64,000 bases of DNA from Thalassotalea sp. HSM 43 (GCF_004752005.1 NZ_CP038493.1:2070302-2134301); one strand, 5' to 3'; positions 46,633-56,878 are shown, counted from the stretch's first letter. The notes: generated by a model not told the origin, from the sequence alone. Program-made: numbers and translations.

Positions 46633-46657
46633 AAAAGTGACAAATGTCACTTTTTTT
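46633..46657 (+). terminator. Perfect palindrome with T run, second terminator or operator
   Basis: AAAAGTGACA and TGTCACTTTT mirror each other around AA, followed by more T. It can act as a back-up terminator. TGACAAATGTC also occurs near 24306, in front of gcdH, so a protein-binding site is possible. Confidence 0.5.
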
Positions 46658-46905
46658 ATGTCGTTTCTCTTCCCTTTGCAACATTGACTTAACATTATAA
46701 CAATTATGTACAGAATTTATTGCAATCTAGTTAATTTCTGGGTAATTTGGAATTGCATCAGCGTACAAAAACAACAATAGCTGAGCGATTTAACAACAAT
46801 AAAATTCAGGCATCATAAGAATGTTTGTTAGCGCATGCGAAAGGTAGACAGTCGTCGCAAGCAGGCAAAATATAACAACGATAAGAGCCGTTTCTGGGGT
46901 TGAAT

Positions 46906-49551
46906 ATGAACAAGAAAACTAAGTTGTCTTTGTTGATTTCTTCGATACTTCTGGCGCAAGGAAGTTATGCAGCAGATGCTGAAACTGATGCGACAGTAGA
47001 TGAAGCTGATATTGAGCGTATTACTGTAACAACGCGTCAGCTTGAAGAAACCATTGAAAAGATTCCACTATCCATCTCGGTATTAAATGCTGAAGAAATT
47101 AGCAAAAAAGGCATTTCCAATACTGAAGATGTATCGAAGTATATTTCTAGTGTTAGTTTTGACATTGGTGCCGCACCAAACGATACCCGTCCTGCAATTC
47201 GCGGTTTGACAACCGAACGTGGTCGTCCAAATGTTGCAATCTTGGTCGATGGAATTGACGTTTCCTCCGAGTCGATGACACTAGCTGGTGGTGGTATGAC
47301 CGCCAACATGCGCTTACTTGATTTACAACAGGTTGAAGTCGTTAAAGGACCACAATCGGTGAACTACGGTCGTAGTGCATTCGCTGGTGCCATTAACTAT
47401 GTAACCAAAAAACCATCATTTGAGTTTGGTACCAAAATTGATGTCAACTGGGATGAGAACGAAACCTATGAAGGGTCGATTCGCATTGAAGGTGGTTTGA
47501 CAGAAAACTTTGCTGCATCACTTAAAGTATCAAGCTGGACCACCGACGGTTACTATGAAAACCCGAATACCGGCGGCGAGCTTGGCGACGGTGAATCTGC
47601 CGGCGCTGCGCTTGGCTTGTATTATGTCGGTAACGATTGGTCAGCGTATTTTCGTGGTGAATACTCAGATGAAGAATACGGTCCACGTGCCGTTGGTGTA
47701 AAACACACGCTTCTTCCAGGTGGCTTCCAAGACCTAGCGACTAATTTTATGGGAACGGGTGTTTTGGCTGAAGGTGCCGAAATGTTGCCATATATTCCAG
47801 GAACCGATTGTTCTATGGCGATGCCATACTGGGATAGCTTTGCTGGTTTCTTAAGCCAAATGGGTATTCCTGAAGGCATGTACGCCGCATGTCGTCCATT
47901 TTACGTTGGTAAAGTTGAAGGTAACGAGAGTGATATTGATCAATCACCTGATCCTCGAACCGGTAAAGACTTTGCGGGTACCGATGTCGAAAATACCCGT
48001 GCATCTTTGATTGTTGATTGGGACATCAGTGATGACATCACTTTTATCTCAAGCACAGGTTTTACCAATAACGACACCTCTGTTGTCGAAGATTTCGATT
48101 TAACGAACTTCTCACTCATTTCAGATCCTGTTGGTATGCCACCGTTTTCGCCACCGTTTACTCAATACGGTATGCAGGCAGATTCTTGGACTGAATATGA
48201 AGTTGATCAGCTAAGTCAGGAATTCAAACTGATTGGTGGTGATGACTCCCTATCTTGGGTAGTGTCAGCACTTTATTGGGATGAGTCGATGGACACCGCG
48301 TTCAACTCACAATGGTGGATGCGAGAAGGTGTTCATGTGCCAACGCTATTGGCTATGTTCCAACAAAATCCATTTACCTCATTCATTACCGCTGCTAATA
48401 CAGGGCCACATGACGATCCGCGTACCACGCCTATGACTCGTGACACTGAGCATTGGTCGGTAGCCGCGTTGATTAAGTATGCTATTACAGAAGATATTCA
48501 TCTTACTGTTGAAGGTCGTTATATTGATGAGACCATTGATTACACTGGTCAATCGGACGATCGTGGTTTCTTAACGGCGCACGAAATTGATTTTTCAATG
48601 ATTTACGATCCAACTATACCGCCGTTTGGTGCCATGGTTGAAAATCCAAACTACAACCATAAAAACAGTGTAAGCGATGATGAATTTGTTCCGCGCTTTT
48701 CACTTGATTGGCAAGTAAATGACACCGTATTTACCTACGCATCAGCAGCCAAAGGCTTCAAGCCTGGTGGTATCTCTACCACAGATGGTAATGGTGATGT
48801 CTCAACAGGTGAATACAAGCCAGAAACAATGTGGGCTTACGAGATTGGTACTAAAGCATTTTCTGTAGAGAATAATGCCATGGTATCACTTGCCGCGTTC
48901 TACTGGGATTACACCGATCAGCAGGTACCATTTACCATTACCGATCCGATGACGGGTATGGCAGGTAACTCAATATTGAATGCTGGTGAAACATCGGTAA
49001 CAGGTGTTGAGCTAGAGTCTACTTGGATCATCAATGACAACTGGACATGGTCACTTGGTTACCTATATTCAGATGCTAAATACGATGATTTCAATGTCGC
49101 AGAAGTAATCGCGGCCAGTGATACTGGCGCCCGCTTATCGACTGTCGATATGGCATTGGCTGGCAACATCGAAGGTGATTATTCTGACAATCGCCTACCA
49201 CTATCTGCTGAACATTCAGCAACCACCAGTATTAAATACAATACTGAAATTGGTGAGTTGAACCTGTTTGGTGAAGTGTTTGGTCAATATCGTTCTAAGC
49301 GTTATGTTGATGCGGGTAACCACGCGTACCTGCCTGAATATGATGAGTGGGATGTTAACATTGGCCTGGAAGGCGATAACTGGTCAGTGATCGCTTATGT
49401 TGAAAATGTCTTTGATGATGACAAGATCAAATCGGCACTGAGAAACGTTAACTACGGTTTCTTCCCGGATGGTCAAAGCGTTCCTTCAATGATTTCATTC
49501 AACCTTCCGCAACCTAGAACTGCTGGTGTTCGCGCTAGTATTAGTTTTTAA
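46906..49551 (+). CDS. TonB-dependent outer-membrane receptor
   Basis: An 881-residue receptor. A signal peptide (YAADA) is followed by a TonB-box-like ERITVTTR (about 38-45), the plug domain (SISVLNAEEI, RGLTTERGRPNVAILVDGI, VEVVKGPQSVNYGRSAFAGAINYVTKKP) and a 22-strand barrel ending RASISF. ATG 46906 follows GGGG. The family uses the proton motive force to import large or scarce ligands such as haem, porphyrins and cobalamin. It is the only receptor of the island, so it is the likely port of entry for its substrate. Confidence 0.92.
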   Translation: MNKKTKLSLLISSILLAQGSYAADAETDATVDEADIERITVTTRQLEETIEKIPLSISVLNAEEISKKGISNTEDVSKYISSVSFDIGAAPNDTRPAIRGLTTERGRPNVAILVDGIDVSSESMTLAGGGMTANMRLLDLQQVEVVKGPQSVNYGRSAFAGAINYVTKKPSFEFGTKIDVNWDENETYEGSIRIEGGLTENFAASLKVSSWTTDGYYENPNTGGELGDGESAGAALGLYYVGNDWSAYFRGEYSDEEYGPRAVGVKHTLLPGGFQDLATNFMGTGVLAEGAEMLPYIPGTDCSMAMPYWDSFAGFLSQMGIPEGMYAACRPFYVGKVEGNESDIDQSPDPRTGKDFAGTDVENTRASLIVDWDISDDITFISSTGFTNNDTSVVEDFDLTNFSLISDPVGMPPFSPPFTQYGMQADSWTEYEVDQLSQEFKLIGGDDSLSWVVSALYWDESMDTAFNSQWWMREGVHVPTLLAMFQQNPFTSFITAANTGPHDDPRTTPMTRDTEHWSVAALIKYAITEDIHLTVEGRYIDETIDYTGQSDDRGFLTAHEIDFSMIYDPTIPPFGAMVENPNYNHKNSVSDDEFVPRFSLDWQVNDTVFTYASAAKGFKPGGISTTDGNGDVSTGEYKPETMWAYEIGTKAFSVENNAMVSLAAFYWDYTDQQVPFTITDPMTGMAGNSILNAGETSVTGVELESTWIINDNWTWSLGYLYSDAKYDDFNVAEVIAASDTGARLSTVDMALAGNIEGDYSDNRLPLSAEHSATTSIKYNTEIGELNLFGEVFGQYRSKRYVDAGNHAYLPEYDEWDVNIGLEGDNWSVIAYVENVFDDDKIKSALRNVNYGFFPDGQSVPSMISFNLPQPRTAGVRASISF

Positions 49552-49573
49552 TAGGTTGACTATAACGAACTGT

Positions 49574-49605
49574 AAGGGATAACCGTTAGGCTATCCCTTT
49601 TCTTT
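49574..49605 (+). terminator. Terminator of the TonB receptor gene
   Basis: AAGGGATA and TATCCCTT with a ten-base loop, then TTTTCTTT. Confidence 0.85.
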
Positions 49606-49634
49606 CCAACCCATTTAAGTATTAGGGAGTGAGT

Positions 49635-50561
49635 ATGTCGACAGAGGCTATCTCAAATCCAGCGACTTCTAAAAGTAGCATTCGCGCTAACACGGTTTTT
49701 ATGGCGCTGCTGGTATATTTTTTCGTTACCTTGCAAAAACCGATTTCTCATATGTATGTTGTCTCGATGATTTACGCGATTCCAAATTCTGAAACCTGGA
49801 AGTATGGCATGACCTTCGCGATTGGCTGCATAGGTATTGCATTAATTTTCTGGGGACTTCGCAAAGACGAAGTAAAAGGCTCGTTAATGGGCTTTCTCGG
49901 TGCCATGTTAGTATGGGACTCGTGGGTAGAAATGGGGCTGGATTTCTTTGAACACGCCAACTCTATTCCTATGGTTAAAGATGCCGAAGGCACACCTGTC
50001 TTGCTCGGCTCACATAATATTTTAGAGATATCATCGATATTTTTAGTGTTTATGCTGATGATGACGATGTTCCAAAAAGACATGCGATGTCGCATGTTAA
50101 TGTGGATACGCAAGCAATGTGGCATGCGCGAAGGGCTAGGTAAGCCGACACCTGGGTTAAAGCCGCAAACCTCACGGATTGCTGCCACCGAATATGTCTT
50201 TGTTAACTGGTTTATGTATGTATTGATGATCGGAATTTTAGACCCGCGCATCGCTGGTACATATCATCCAGCAACCTATGCTTTATCGGCGGCGATTTTT
50301 ATTTGGTCGGTGTATTTGTTGTATAAGCAAAGTAAGCAAAATGAAGTTGGCCTGATGATTCGTTATGCCATCGGTGCCGCTGGTGTCGCTTGGTATAACT
50401 GGGAAATCACCACATACTGGGGCTGGTACAAAGAATTTTGGATTGACCCGAACCAAATGGGTAAGTGGGCAATTGTCTTGGCGTTGTTTATCGGTATTTT
50501 TATTTTCCTTTGGAAAACACCGGTTAACCCAGACACCGGTAAATCGGCAAAATTGCAGTAA
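49635..50561 (+). CDS. Polytopic membrane protein, unknown
   Basis: A 308-residue protein from ATG 49635 (GGGAG six bases ahead). It has about eight or nine helices, many Trp residues and acidic/His residues near helix ends (DSWVEMGLDFFEHANSI, LLGSHNILEISS). I do not recognise the family. It directly follows the receptor gene and may be an inner-membrane partner in uptake or oxidation of the imported ligand. Confidence 0.6.
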   Translation: MSTEAISNPATSKSSIRANTVFMALLVYFFVTLQKPISHMYVVSMIYAIPNSETWKYGMTFAIGCIGIALIFWGLRKDEVKGSLMGFLGAMLVWDSWVEMGLDFFEHANSIPMVKDAEGTPVLLGSHNILEISSIFLVFMLMMTMFQKDMRCRMLMWIRKQCGMREGLGKPTPGLKPQTSRIAATEYVFVNWFMYVLMIGILDPRIAGTYHPATYALSAAIFIWSVYLLYKQSKQNEVGLMIRYAIGAAGVAWYNWEITTYWGWYKEFWIDPNQMGKWAIVLALFIGIFIFLWKTPVNPDTGKSAKLQ

Positions 50562-50578
50562 CTAATTCAATGAACATC

Positions 50579-50604
50579 AAGGGTTGGAATTCCAACCCTT
50601 TTTT
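50579..50604 (+). terminator. Terminator after the 49635 gene
   Basis: AAGGGTTGGAA and its complement form a perfect palindrome followed by TTTTTT, 18 bp after the stop. Confidence 0.88.
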
Positions 50605-50635
50605 GTACCTATAAGGTCTTATCGATATCCACGAG

Positions 50636-50656
50636 ATCCCGCTTCAAGTGCGGGAT
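50636..50656. repeat. Palindromic intergenic repeat
   Basis: ATCCCGC-TTCAAGT-GCGGGAT inside GAGATCCCGC...GCGGGATGACGG. Sequences with this GTCATCCCG...CGGGATCTC layout are common dispersed hairpins in many bacterial genomes. Only one copy is in view. Confidence 0.45.
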
Positions 50657-50754
50657 GACGGCAAGCAGGTTGCAAAGGCGGTAAATATAAGTGCTATATG
50701 TCATTGCTGATAGGCGATGCTCAATACACAATAAAAAGTAAAAAAGGGGATACC

Positions 50755-51153
50755 ATGAAACTCGCAACCGCTTATGTGATGCATGCATTAATTTATGTAC
50801 TGATTGGTGTGGCATTTGGTCTGTATATGGCCGCCAACCAAAACCACAGTCAGCATGTTACCCACGCACACTTATTGATGCTGGGTTTTGTAATGTCATT
50901 CTTTTACGCCTGTATCCACAAATTGTGGCTCGATGGCAGCAGCTCAAAGTTGGCTGTCAGTCAGTTTGTTTTGCATCAACTCGGCACAATTTTGATGGTT
51001 GTTGGTATGGGCAGTATGTACGGCATGTTAATGCACCCAGCTATCGCAGGTATCACTATGGGCGTAGCGGCACTGTTAATCATGGCATCCATTGTGATGA
51101 TGATCATCATGCTGAAAAAGCAGCCACAGCTTGCGATAACCGCCGCGAATTAA
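50755..51153 (+). CDS. Small His-rich four-helix membrane protein
   Basis: A 132-residue protein with four predicted helices, starting at ATG 50755 after AAAAAGGGG. The motif NHSQHVTHAHLLMLGFVMSFFYACIHKLWL places five histidines near two helix starts. This recalls short proteins related to haem-copper oxidase subunit I, so haem binding is possible. A longer frame from 50698 runs through the intergenic region and is unlikely. The isomerase-like gene starts 9 bp later. Confidence 0.6.
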   Translation: MKLATAYVMHALIYVLIGVAFGLYMAANQNHSQHVTHAHLLMLGFVMSFFYACIHKLWLDGSSSKLAVSQFVLHQLGTILMVVGMGSMYGMLMHPAIAGITMGVAALLIMASIVMMIIMLKKQPQLAITAAN

Positions 51154-51162
51154 GGAAATACA

Positions 51163-51939
51163 ATGGATAATTATCAAATTGCTCGTCGCGCCCAAATTGG
51201 CGTCATCATTCCGTCTACCAATACCGGCGTTGAGTATGATTTACAAAAATTTTGTCTTGATGGTGTTACGTGGCATCCATCACGCTTTTATATTGAATTA
51301 AGAAATTGGGCGGATGAAGTCAGCAAAACCGGTGAAAATGAAAATCAGGTATTTGAACGCTTTTTAGAAATTATGCGTGGAGAAATACCGAGTTCGATTC
51401 GCAATGTACTCAGTGCCCAAGTCAATCATATTATGCTGGGTATGTCGGCAGAAACGTTTTGGGGTGGCCTTGAGGGCAACATCGAATTTGAAAATGAAAT
51501 TAAAGATCAGATTGGTGATCTAGGCTTGACCACAGGTGCTGGTGCAACCAAAGATGCCCTAGAGCTATTTGGTGCCAAGAAGATCTCTGTTATCACCCCG
51601 TATCCAGAAGTTGGCGATGAAAATGTGATTCGGTTTTTCTCCGATATCGGATTTGAGGTTCATAAAGTCAAAGGCTTAAATCGTCCGTCGGCAACCGCCA
51701 TTGCCGAAACTAAAATCCAAGACGTGGTTAATGCCATTCATGAAGTTGATCACGATAGTGTCGATGCCATTGTGCAATGCGGCACCAATTTGTCGACCGT
51801 TGATTTATTTCCGACCTACGAGCATATCTTAGGTAAGCCGTTATTGCCGATAAATGTAGCAACGGTTTGGCATGCACTTCGTGCCTGTGGTGTGAATGAT
51901 AAAATAACCGGTAAAGGCCGTCTTTTGGAAGAGTTTTAA
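51163..51939 (+). CDS. Asp/Glu-racemase-fold protein, maleate isomerase/arylmalonate decarboxylase type (1)
   Basis: A 258-residue protein with IGVIIPSTNTGVEYDL at the N-terminus and VITPYPEVGDENVIRFF in the middle, as in maleate cis-trans isomerases. Those enzymes use two cysteines. Here the first site is occupied by MLGMSAETF (91-98, no Cys) while Cys206 (VQCGTNLS) remains, the arrangement of arylmalonate decarboxylase. It may isomerise or decarboxylate a substituted maleate or malonate. It pairs with the paralog at 61160. Confidence 0.75.
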   Translation: MDNYQIARRAQIGVIIPSTNTGVEYDLQKFCLDGVTWHPSRFYIELRNWADEVSKTGENENQVFERFLEIMRGEIPSSIRNVLSAQVNHIMLGMSAETFWGGLEGNIEFENEIKDQIGDLGLTTGAGATKDALELFGAKKISVITPYPEVGDENVIRFFSDIGFEVHKVKGLNRPSATAIAETKIQDVVNAIHEVDHDSVDAIVQCGTNLSTVDLFPTYEHILGKPLLPINVATVWHALRACGVNDKITGKGRLLEEF

Positions 51940-52026
51940 CGGGCTATCAGCAAACTATCGGATCGATATCAAAAGTACTAATTATTTCAGTATATTAGGC
52001 TGCTAATTGATTGGTATTTTTTCGCC

Positions 52027-52077
52027 AAAAGGTTAATCTGGATAGTGTGTAAAAGCGTATACCCAATTAACCTTTTT
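52027..52077 (+). promoter_or_regulatory. Leader hairpin before the 52093 gene
   Basis: AAAAGGTTAAT and ATTAACCTTTT (11 bp) enclose a 28-base loop and end 16 bp before the next start codon. It can be a terminator of the 51163 gene or a leader structure affecting translation downstream. Confidence 0.4.
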
Positions 52078-52092
52078 ATGGAATGAAACAGT

Positions 52093-53088
52093 ATGCCACG
52101 CACTATCAATGTATTAATTATTTTATCCGCGCTGATCATGGCCTTTATTTGGCTTATGGGACCGTATAGTGCGCACATTGATTTTATTCCCGACCAAGGC
52201 CCAACTTGGTATTTCTGGAAACTACCTGATGCTGATTTTATAACTCGCTTATCTGCTTGGGGTAGTTTTGTTGCTCATCAAGTGTTTTTCTGGTGGTTGA
52301 TTTGGGATGGCAAGTGTAAAAAACAACGTGGTGAAATTCAATATTCTAACGGTCTACAACGCCACAACTACATAGCCTTATTTGGTAACTTGTTTTTCAT
52401 CATTTGGCACGTTGTACAAACCAAACTATTTTACGATGGATTGGCGCAAGATACCCATGTGTTCTCAGGTCAGTTCGCGGTGATTATTCTACTGTCTTTA
52501 GTCTTGGTATTAGAGAATCAACGCCGAGGCTTAATTTTTGGCAAATCGATAGGCTGGATTAATCACGTTAGGTATCTGGTTAAAGAATATCATGGCTACT
52601 ATTTTTCTTGGGCTATCGTTTACACCTTTTGGTTCCACCCTATAGAGATTAACGCCGGTCATATGTTGGGCACCTTTTATGCCATTATGATTATGGTGCA
52701 GGGCTGTTTAATTTATACCCGATATCATCAAAACCGCAATTGGACTGTATTGCTGGAAACCTTTGTCTTGATCCACGGTGCTATCGTCGCTTGGTTGTCG
52801 GTGTACCATAATATTTGGCCGATGTTTGCCTTTGGTTTTGCTACCATGTTTATGGTGACCGGAATTTACGGACTAGGCTTACAACGTTCAACCATTCGCT
52901 TGCTAACGCTATTGTATATTGCCATCGTTATTTTCTTTTATCGACACGACTTAACCGCGATACAAGAAGTTGTGCGCATACCGTTTATTCTCATTTTGGT
53001 TGCCATCGTACTCGCTGCAATGATCTATCCATTTGCCCGCAAACCGACAAAGCCTGCGCCTGAAGCCAAACAAAAAACGTCCGCGTAA
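52093..53088 (+). CDS. Polytopic membrane protein with conserved-looking histidines, unknown
   Basis: A 331-residue protein with eight to nine predicted helices. Histidines fall in or near helices (VAHQVFFWW, FFIIWHVVQT, KEYHGYYFSW, FHPIEINAGHMLG, LIHGAIVAWLSVYHN), a pattern seen in haem-binding or reductase membrane proteins. I cannot name the family. A Lys/Pro/Ala-rich tail follows. It lies between the isomerase and the CoA-transferase operon. Confidence 0.6.
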   Translation: MPRTINVLIILSALIMAFIWLMGPYSAHIDFIPDQGPTWYFWKLPDADFITRLSAWGSFVAHQVFFWWLIWDGKCKKQRGEIQYSNGLQRHNYIALFGNLFFIIWHVVQTKLFYDGLAQDTHVFSGQFAVIILLSLVLVLENQRRGLIFGKSIGWINHVRYLVKEYHGYYFSWAIVYTFWFHPIEINAGHMLGTFYAIMIMVQGCLIYTRYHQNRNWTVLLETFVLIHGAIVAWLSVYHNIWPMFAFGFATMFMVTGIYGLGLQRSTIRLLTLLYIAIVIFFYRHDLTAIQEVVRIPFILILVAIVLAAMIYPFARKPTKPAPEAKQKTSA

Positions 53089-53189
53089 GTGAGCCAATTA
53101 CACTGAGTCCCTTTGCTCTTTTGATAGTTGCTTTTTGCCTATTGCCAGCGGTGTTTTGCTTGCATTCATCCTATAATATTGGCACTATT

Positions 53190-53207
53190 TGTTATAATGA
53201 TATAACA
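53190..53207. promoter_or_regulatory. Island operator, copy 7
   Basis: TGTTATA-ATGA-TATAACA, exact in both halves. It lies 72 bp before the CoA-transferase start. Confidence 0.65.
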
Positions 53208-53279
53208 AAGTGACTAACAGTATTGGCAAAGCCAACTTCAGCGGCAGCCAATTGCGGTGGCAAAGGAGTAAACGTCATC

Positions 53280-54479
53280 ATGAATAAACCACTTGCTGGC
53301 TTAAAAATTATCGATTTAACCCATATGTTATCGGGCCCTTATGGTTCGATGATTTTGTCTGATATGGGTGCAGATACCATTAAAGTAGAACCTTTGCAGG
53401 GTGAAGGTACGCGCAAGCTTCTGGCCTCGGATCCAAACAACTCGGTTGATGGCTTCGGTGCTTATTTTATTACTTTAAATCGTAATAAGCGCTCGGTCGC
53501 CATCGATTTAAAAAGCGATGAAGGTAAGCAGCTATTTTATAAATTAGTTGCTGAAGTTGATGTGGTTATCAATAACTTTGGCCCCGGAGTACCTGAGCGA
53601 CTCGGCATTGATTACGATACTCTAAGCCAACATAACCCGAGCATTATTACCTGCGCGGTAACCGGGTTTGGCTCTGATGGTCCAGGCCATAAGCGTCCGG
53701 CATTTGATCAGGTGGCACAAGCGTTTGGTGGCGGTATGTCGATTACCGGAACCGATCCAAAAACACCGATACGAGCCGGTATTCCTATTGGTGATTTGGG
53801 TGGTGGCATGTTTGCCGTTATGGGCATTTTAGGCGCTGTTGTAGAGCGTTATAAGTCAGGCAAAGGCCAGCATGTCGATATCTCTATGCTGGATTGTCAG
53901 GTGTCGATGCTGAACTATATGGCAACGATGCACATGATTTCTGGAGACGACCCATTCCCAATTGGCAATGGCCACTTTGTTCATGTGCCTTACAATTCTT
54001 ATCCGACCCAAGATGGTCACATAATTTTGGCGGTGATCACCGATAATTTTTGGCAAAACCTTAAGCCGGTGGTCAATGTCGCGCAATTTGATGATGCCAA
54101 ATACGACGGCCAACCAGGTCGCTTTGCCGATAAACAGTTTATCGACGCGACGTTAGCAGAAATCTTTGCGACCAACACCAACCGATATTGGTTAGACAAA
54201 TTGGAAGCGGCGCGCATCCCATGCGCACCGGTAAATAAATTCTCCGATGTGCTCAATGACTCCCAAGTGCGGCATCGTAAAATGGTGGTAGATATTTTTC
54301 ATCCCGATGGCAAAGCCACAAAGGCGCCGGGTAATCCGATCAAGATGTCGCGTACTAACGAAGACAGCTTCAGCGCTGCGCCGCATATTGGTCAACATAC
54401 CGATCAGGTACTTGGTGATTTATTGAATTTGTCAGCAGAAGAGATTGATAAACTGCGTGATCAAGGAATCGTTAAATAA
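53280..54479 (+). CDS. CaiB/BaiF family (class III) CoA-transferase
   Basis: A 399-residue CoA-transferase. The catalytic Asp172 lies in AGIPIGDLGGGMFA, and LSGPYGSMILSDMGADTIKVEP at the N-terminus is typical. ATG 53280 follows AAAGGAG; a TTG frame from 53223 is unlikely. It opens an operon with an HMG-CoA-lyase-like gene, leuCD-like genes and an MFS transporter. A class III transferase feeding a lyase is the design of citramalate/itaconate pathways: CoA activation of a (substituted) malate, then C-C cleavage. Confidence 0.88.
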   Translation: MNKPLAGLKIIDLTHMLSGPYGSMILSDMGADTIKVEPLQGEGTRKLLASDPNNSVDGFGAYFITLNRNKRSVAIDLKSDEGKQLFYKLVAEVDVVINNFGPGVPERLGIDYDTLSQHNPSIITCAVTGFGSDGPGHKRPAFDQVAQAFGGGMSITGTDPKTPIRAGIPIGDLGGGMFAVMGILGAVVERYKSGKGQHVDISMLDCQVSMLNYMATMHMISGDDPFPIGNGHFVHVPYNSYPTQDGHIILAVITDNFWQNLKPVVNVAQFDDAKYDGQPGRFADKQFIDATLAEIFATNTNRYWLDKLEAARIPCAPVNKFSDVLNDSQVRHRKMVVDIFHPDGKATKAPGNPIKMSRTNEDSFSAAPHIGQHTDQVLGDLLNLSAEEIDKLRDQGIVK

Positions 54480-55396
54480 TGGCGTCGAGGTTTGTACGTA
54501 TTACTGATGTGGGCCCCCGTGATGGCTTGCAAAATCAAGCGCAAATTTTAACGCCAGAACAGCGTAGCGAGATTATTGCCGATTTAGTTAATGCTGGCCT
54601 TCCGAGTATTGAGGTGGGCAGTTTTGTTTCGCCTAAAGCGGTACCGGCAATGGCTGGTATCAACGACATTTATCAACAACTGCCCGCTGGCAATTGTCAT
54701 TATCAGGCGCTTATTCCTAATGCCAAAGGTTATCAACTCGCAAAAGCGGCGGGGGCTAAAGCGGTGATGATGGTGGTATGTGCTACGGAAACCATGAACC
54801 AGAAAAACGTGCGCATGAGTGTCATGCAAGGCATGCAACAAGCGATGAGCATTATTGCCCAAGGTAAAGACGATAACATTGATGTTATTTGTTGCGTTGC
54901 GGTGTCTTGGCATTGCCCATTTGAAGGGAAAACCGAGCCGCAGCGTGTTATCGACATTGCCCGTGCTCTAGATGAAGCCGGCGCTAAAGAAATTATTCTC
55001 GCTGATACCATAGGGGCAGCGAATCCAGAGCAAGTTGCGACGCTTATCAAGCAAGTAAGCCAAGTGGTAGATATCGATAAGTTAGCGTGTCATTTTCATG
55101 ATACACGGGCGATGGGGATTGCCAATGTCTATGCGGCTCTGCAAGTGGGGGTGCGTAAATTTGATGCCTCACTAGGCGGCCTTGGAGGATGTCCGTTTGC
55201 GCCAGGCGCGACGGGTAATGTTGCCACTGAAGATGTGGTGATGATGCTCGAGCAAATGGGTTATCAAACAAATATTGATCTGCAGAAACTGATGGCGCTG
55301 AGCGATAAAGTTGGCCTTTGGGTTGAACAACAAATCGGTGGCCGAGCCGATGCTTGGCGCAAGTTGCAGTTAGCAAAAGGCAACGCGCTTATTTAA
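54479..55396 (+). CDS. HMG-CoA-lyase-family aldol lyase
   Basis: A 305-residue TIM-barrel lyase with TDVGPRDGLQNQ (metal Asp and catalytic Arg), the metal site CHFHDT and the loop Cys in GLGGCPFAPGATGNVATEDV, all as in 3-hydroxy-3-methylglutaryl-CoA lyase. It overlaps the CoA-transferase gene by one base. Beside a malate-type hydratase it may cleave an alkylmalyl- or citramalyl-CoA to an acyl-CoA and a 2-oxoacid instead of HMG-CoA; leucine breakdown partners (liu genes) are absent. Confidence 0.85.
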   Translation: MASRFVRITDVGPRDGLQNQAQILTPEQRSEIIADLVNAGLPSIEVGSFVSPKAVPAMAGINDIYQQLPAGNCHYQALIPNAKGYQLAKAAGAKAVMMVVCATETMNQKNVRMSVMQGMQQAMSIIAQGKDDNIDVICCVAVSWHCPFEGKTEPQRVIDIARALDEAGAKEIILADTIGAANPEQVATLIKQVSQVVDIDKLACHFHDTRAMGIANVYAALQVGVRKFDASLGGLGGCPFAPGATGNVATEDVVMMLEQMGYQTNIDLQKLMALSDKVGLWVEQQIGGRADAWRKLQLAKGNALI

Positions 55397-55417
55397 CAAT
55401 AATTACAGGGTTTCGTT

Positions 55418-56878
55418 GTGACAGGTAAAACGCTTTACGATAAATTGTGGGAAATGCATTTGGTCGATATTGATGACGATGGCAACGGCCTGATTTATAT
55501 CGATCGTCATATCATTCATGAAATCACCTCGCCACAGGCATTCGACGGCTTGCGCCAATATCAACGCGATGTATGGCGAGTGGATAGTATTTTAGCGACA
55601 CCGGATCACCAAGTGCCTACCCAAGACAGACACTTGGGGCTAAACGGCTTTAGCGATGCCATTGCCAAGCAACAAGTTCAAACCCTCGACAGTAACTGTA
55701 AAAGCCATGGCATAAATCAATTTGCATTAGCAGATAAGCGTCAAGGTATCGTCCACGTGGTAGGCCCAGAGCAAGGCGCTACGCTGCCAGGAATGACCGT
55801 GGTATGCGGTGATTCACATTCGTCTACTCATGGTGCGTTTGCTGCCCTTGCCCAAGGCGTTGGTACATCTGAGGTTGAGCATGTGCTGGCAACGCAAACG
55901 CTGATGCAGAAAAAATGCAAAAATATGCGTGTCAATGTCAACGGTAAGTTAGCGTTTGGGGTGACCGCAAAAGACATGATTTTGTATATTATCGGCCAGC
56001 TTGGCAGTGCCGGTGGCAGCGGCTATGCGATTGAATACGCAGGCAGTGCGGTACAGGACTTATCGATGGAAGGGCGCTTAACTTTATGTAATATGACCAT
56101 CGAAGCCGGTGCCCGCTCAGGCATGGTGGCGTTTGATGACGTTACCGCTAACTATCTGAAAGACAAACCTTTTGCGCCGCAAGGTGAGCAATGGCAGCAA
56201 GCATTGCGATTTTGGCAAACCTTACAATCTGATGACAATGCCAAATTTGACCAAGAACTCGATATTGATGCGAGCGATATTGTGCCGCAAGTCACTTGGG
56301 GTACCAAGCCGGATCAGGTGATTGCGGTCAATGCACCAATACCAGACGCTGGCGAAGGCAAAGATGCAGTACAGCAACATGAATGGCAAACAGCACAACA
56401 CTATATGGGCGTGACGTCAGGGCAGTCACTAGAACAGTTGGCAATTGATCAAGTGTTTATTGGCAGTTGCACCAATGGCCGAATTGAAGATATACGACAA
56501 GTCGCCAAGGTATTAAAAGGTCGCAAGATTGCAAGCTCAATAACTCGTGCCATGGTGGTGCCAGGTTCAGGCTTAGTTAAAGAGCAAGCCGAACGAGAAG
56601 GCCTTGATCAAATCATTATTGCATCTGGATTTGAATGGCGTTTCGCCGGTTGCTCTATGTGCAATGCCATGAACCCAGATAAGCTTGAACCAGGCGAGCG
56701 CTGCGCCTCTACCTCGAATCGAAATTTTGAAGGTCGACAAGGTCAAGGAGGGCGCACACATTTGGTGTCACCGGCTATGGCTGCCGCTGCTGCAATTTAC
56801 GGTCACTTTGTTGATGTGCGCAATATCTCACTTGCCGATCAACAAAATTCCACTACCAAGCAAGAGGTTATCGCCTGA
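55418..56878 (+). CDS. Aconitase-family large subunit, LeuC-like hydratase
   Basis: A 486-residue 4Fe-4S hydro-lyase subunit. [43 protein letters not shown] and [29 protein letters not shown] give the cluster cysteines and substrate loop of isopropylmalate isomerase. It is about 20 residues longer than E. coli LeuC and starts at GTG 55418. No leuA or leuB is near. In this catabolic operon a citraconate- or dialkylmaleate-hydratase role is favoured, as in DmdA of dimethylmaleate hydratase, but a biosynthetic leuC cannot be excluded. Confidence 0.85.
   Translation: MTGKTLYDKLWEMHLVDIDDDGNGLIYIDRHIIHEITSPQAFDGLRQYQRDVWRVDSILATPDHQVPTQDRHLGLNGFSDAIAKQQVQTLDSNCKSHGINQFALADKRQGIVHVVGPEQGATLPGMTVVCGDSHSSTHGAFAALAQGVGTSEVEHVLATQTLMQKKCKNMRVNVNGKLAFGVTAKDMILYIIGQLGSAGGSGYAIEYAGSAVQDLSMEGRLTLCNMTIEAGARSGMVAFDDVTANYLKDKPFAPQGEQWQQALRFWQTLQSDDNAKFDQELDIDASDIVPQVTWGTKPDQVIAVNAPIPDAGEGKDAVQQHEWQTAQHYMGVTSGQSLEQLAIDQVFIGSCTNGRIEDIRQVAKVLKGRKIASSITRAMVVPGSGLVKEQAEREGLDQIIIASGFEWRFAGCSMCNAMNPDKLEPGERCASTSNRNFEGRQGQGGRTHLVSPAMAAAAAIYGHFVDVRNISLADQQNSTTKQEVIA

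Larger units (their letters stand above)
46505..46905. other. Intergenic region before the TonB receptor
   Basis: About 400 AT-rich bases without a gene. It holds the terminator at 46543, a second hairpin with T run at 46633 and a weak operator-like sequence TGACTTA-ACAT-TATAACA at 46685-46702, about 200 bp before the receptor start. Confidence 0.5.
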
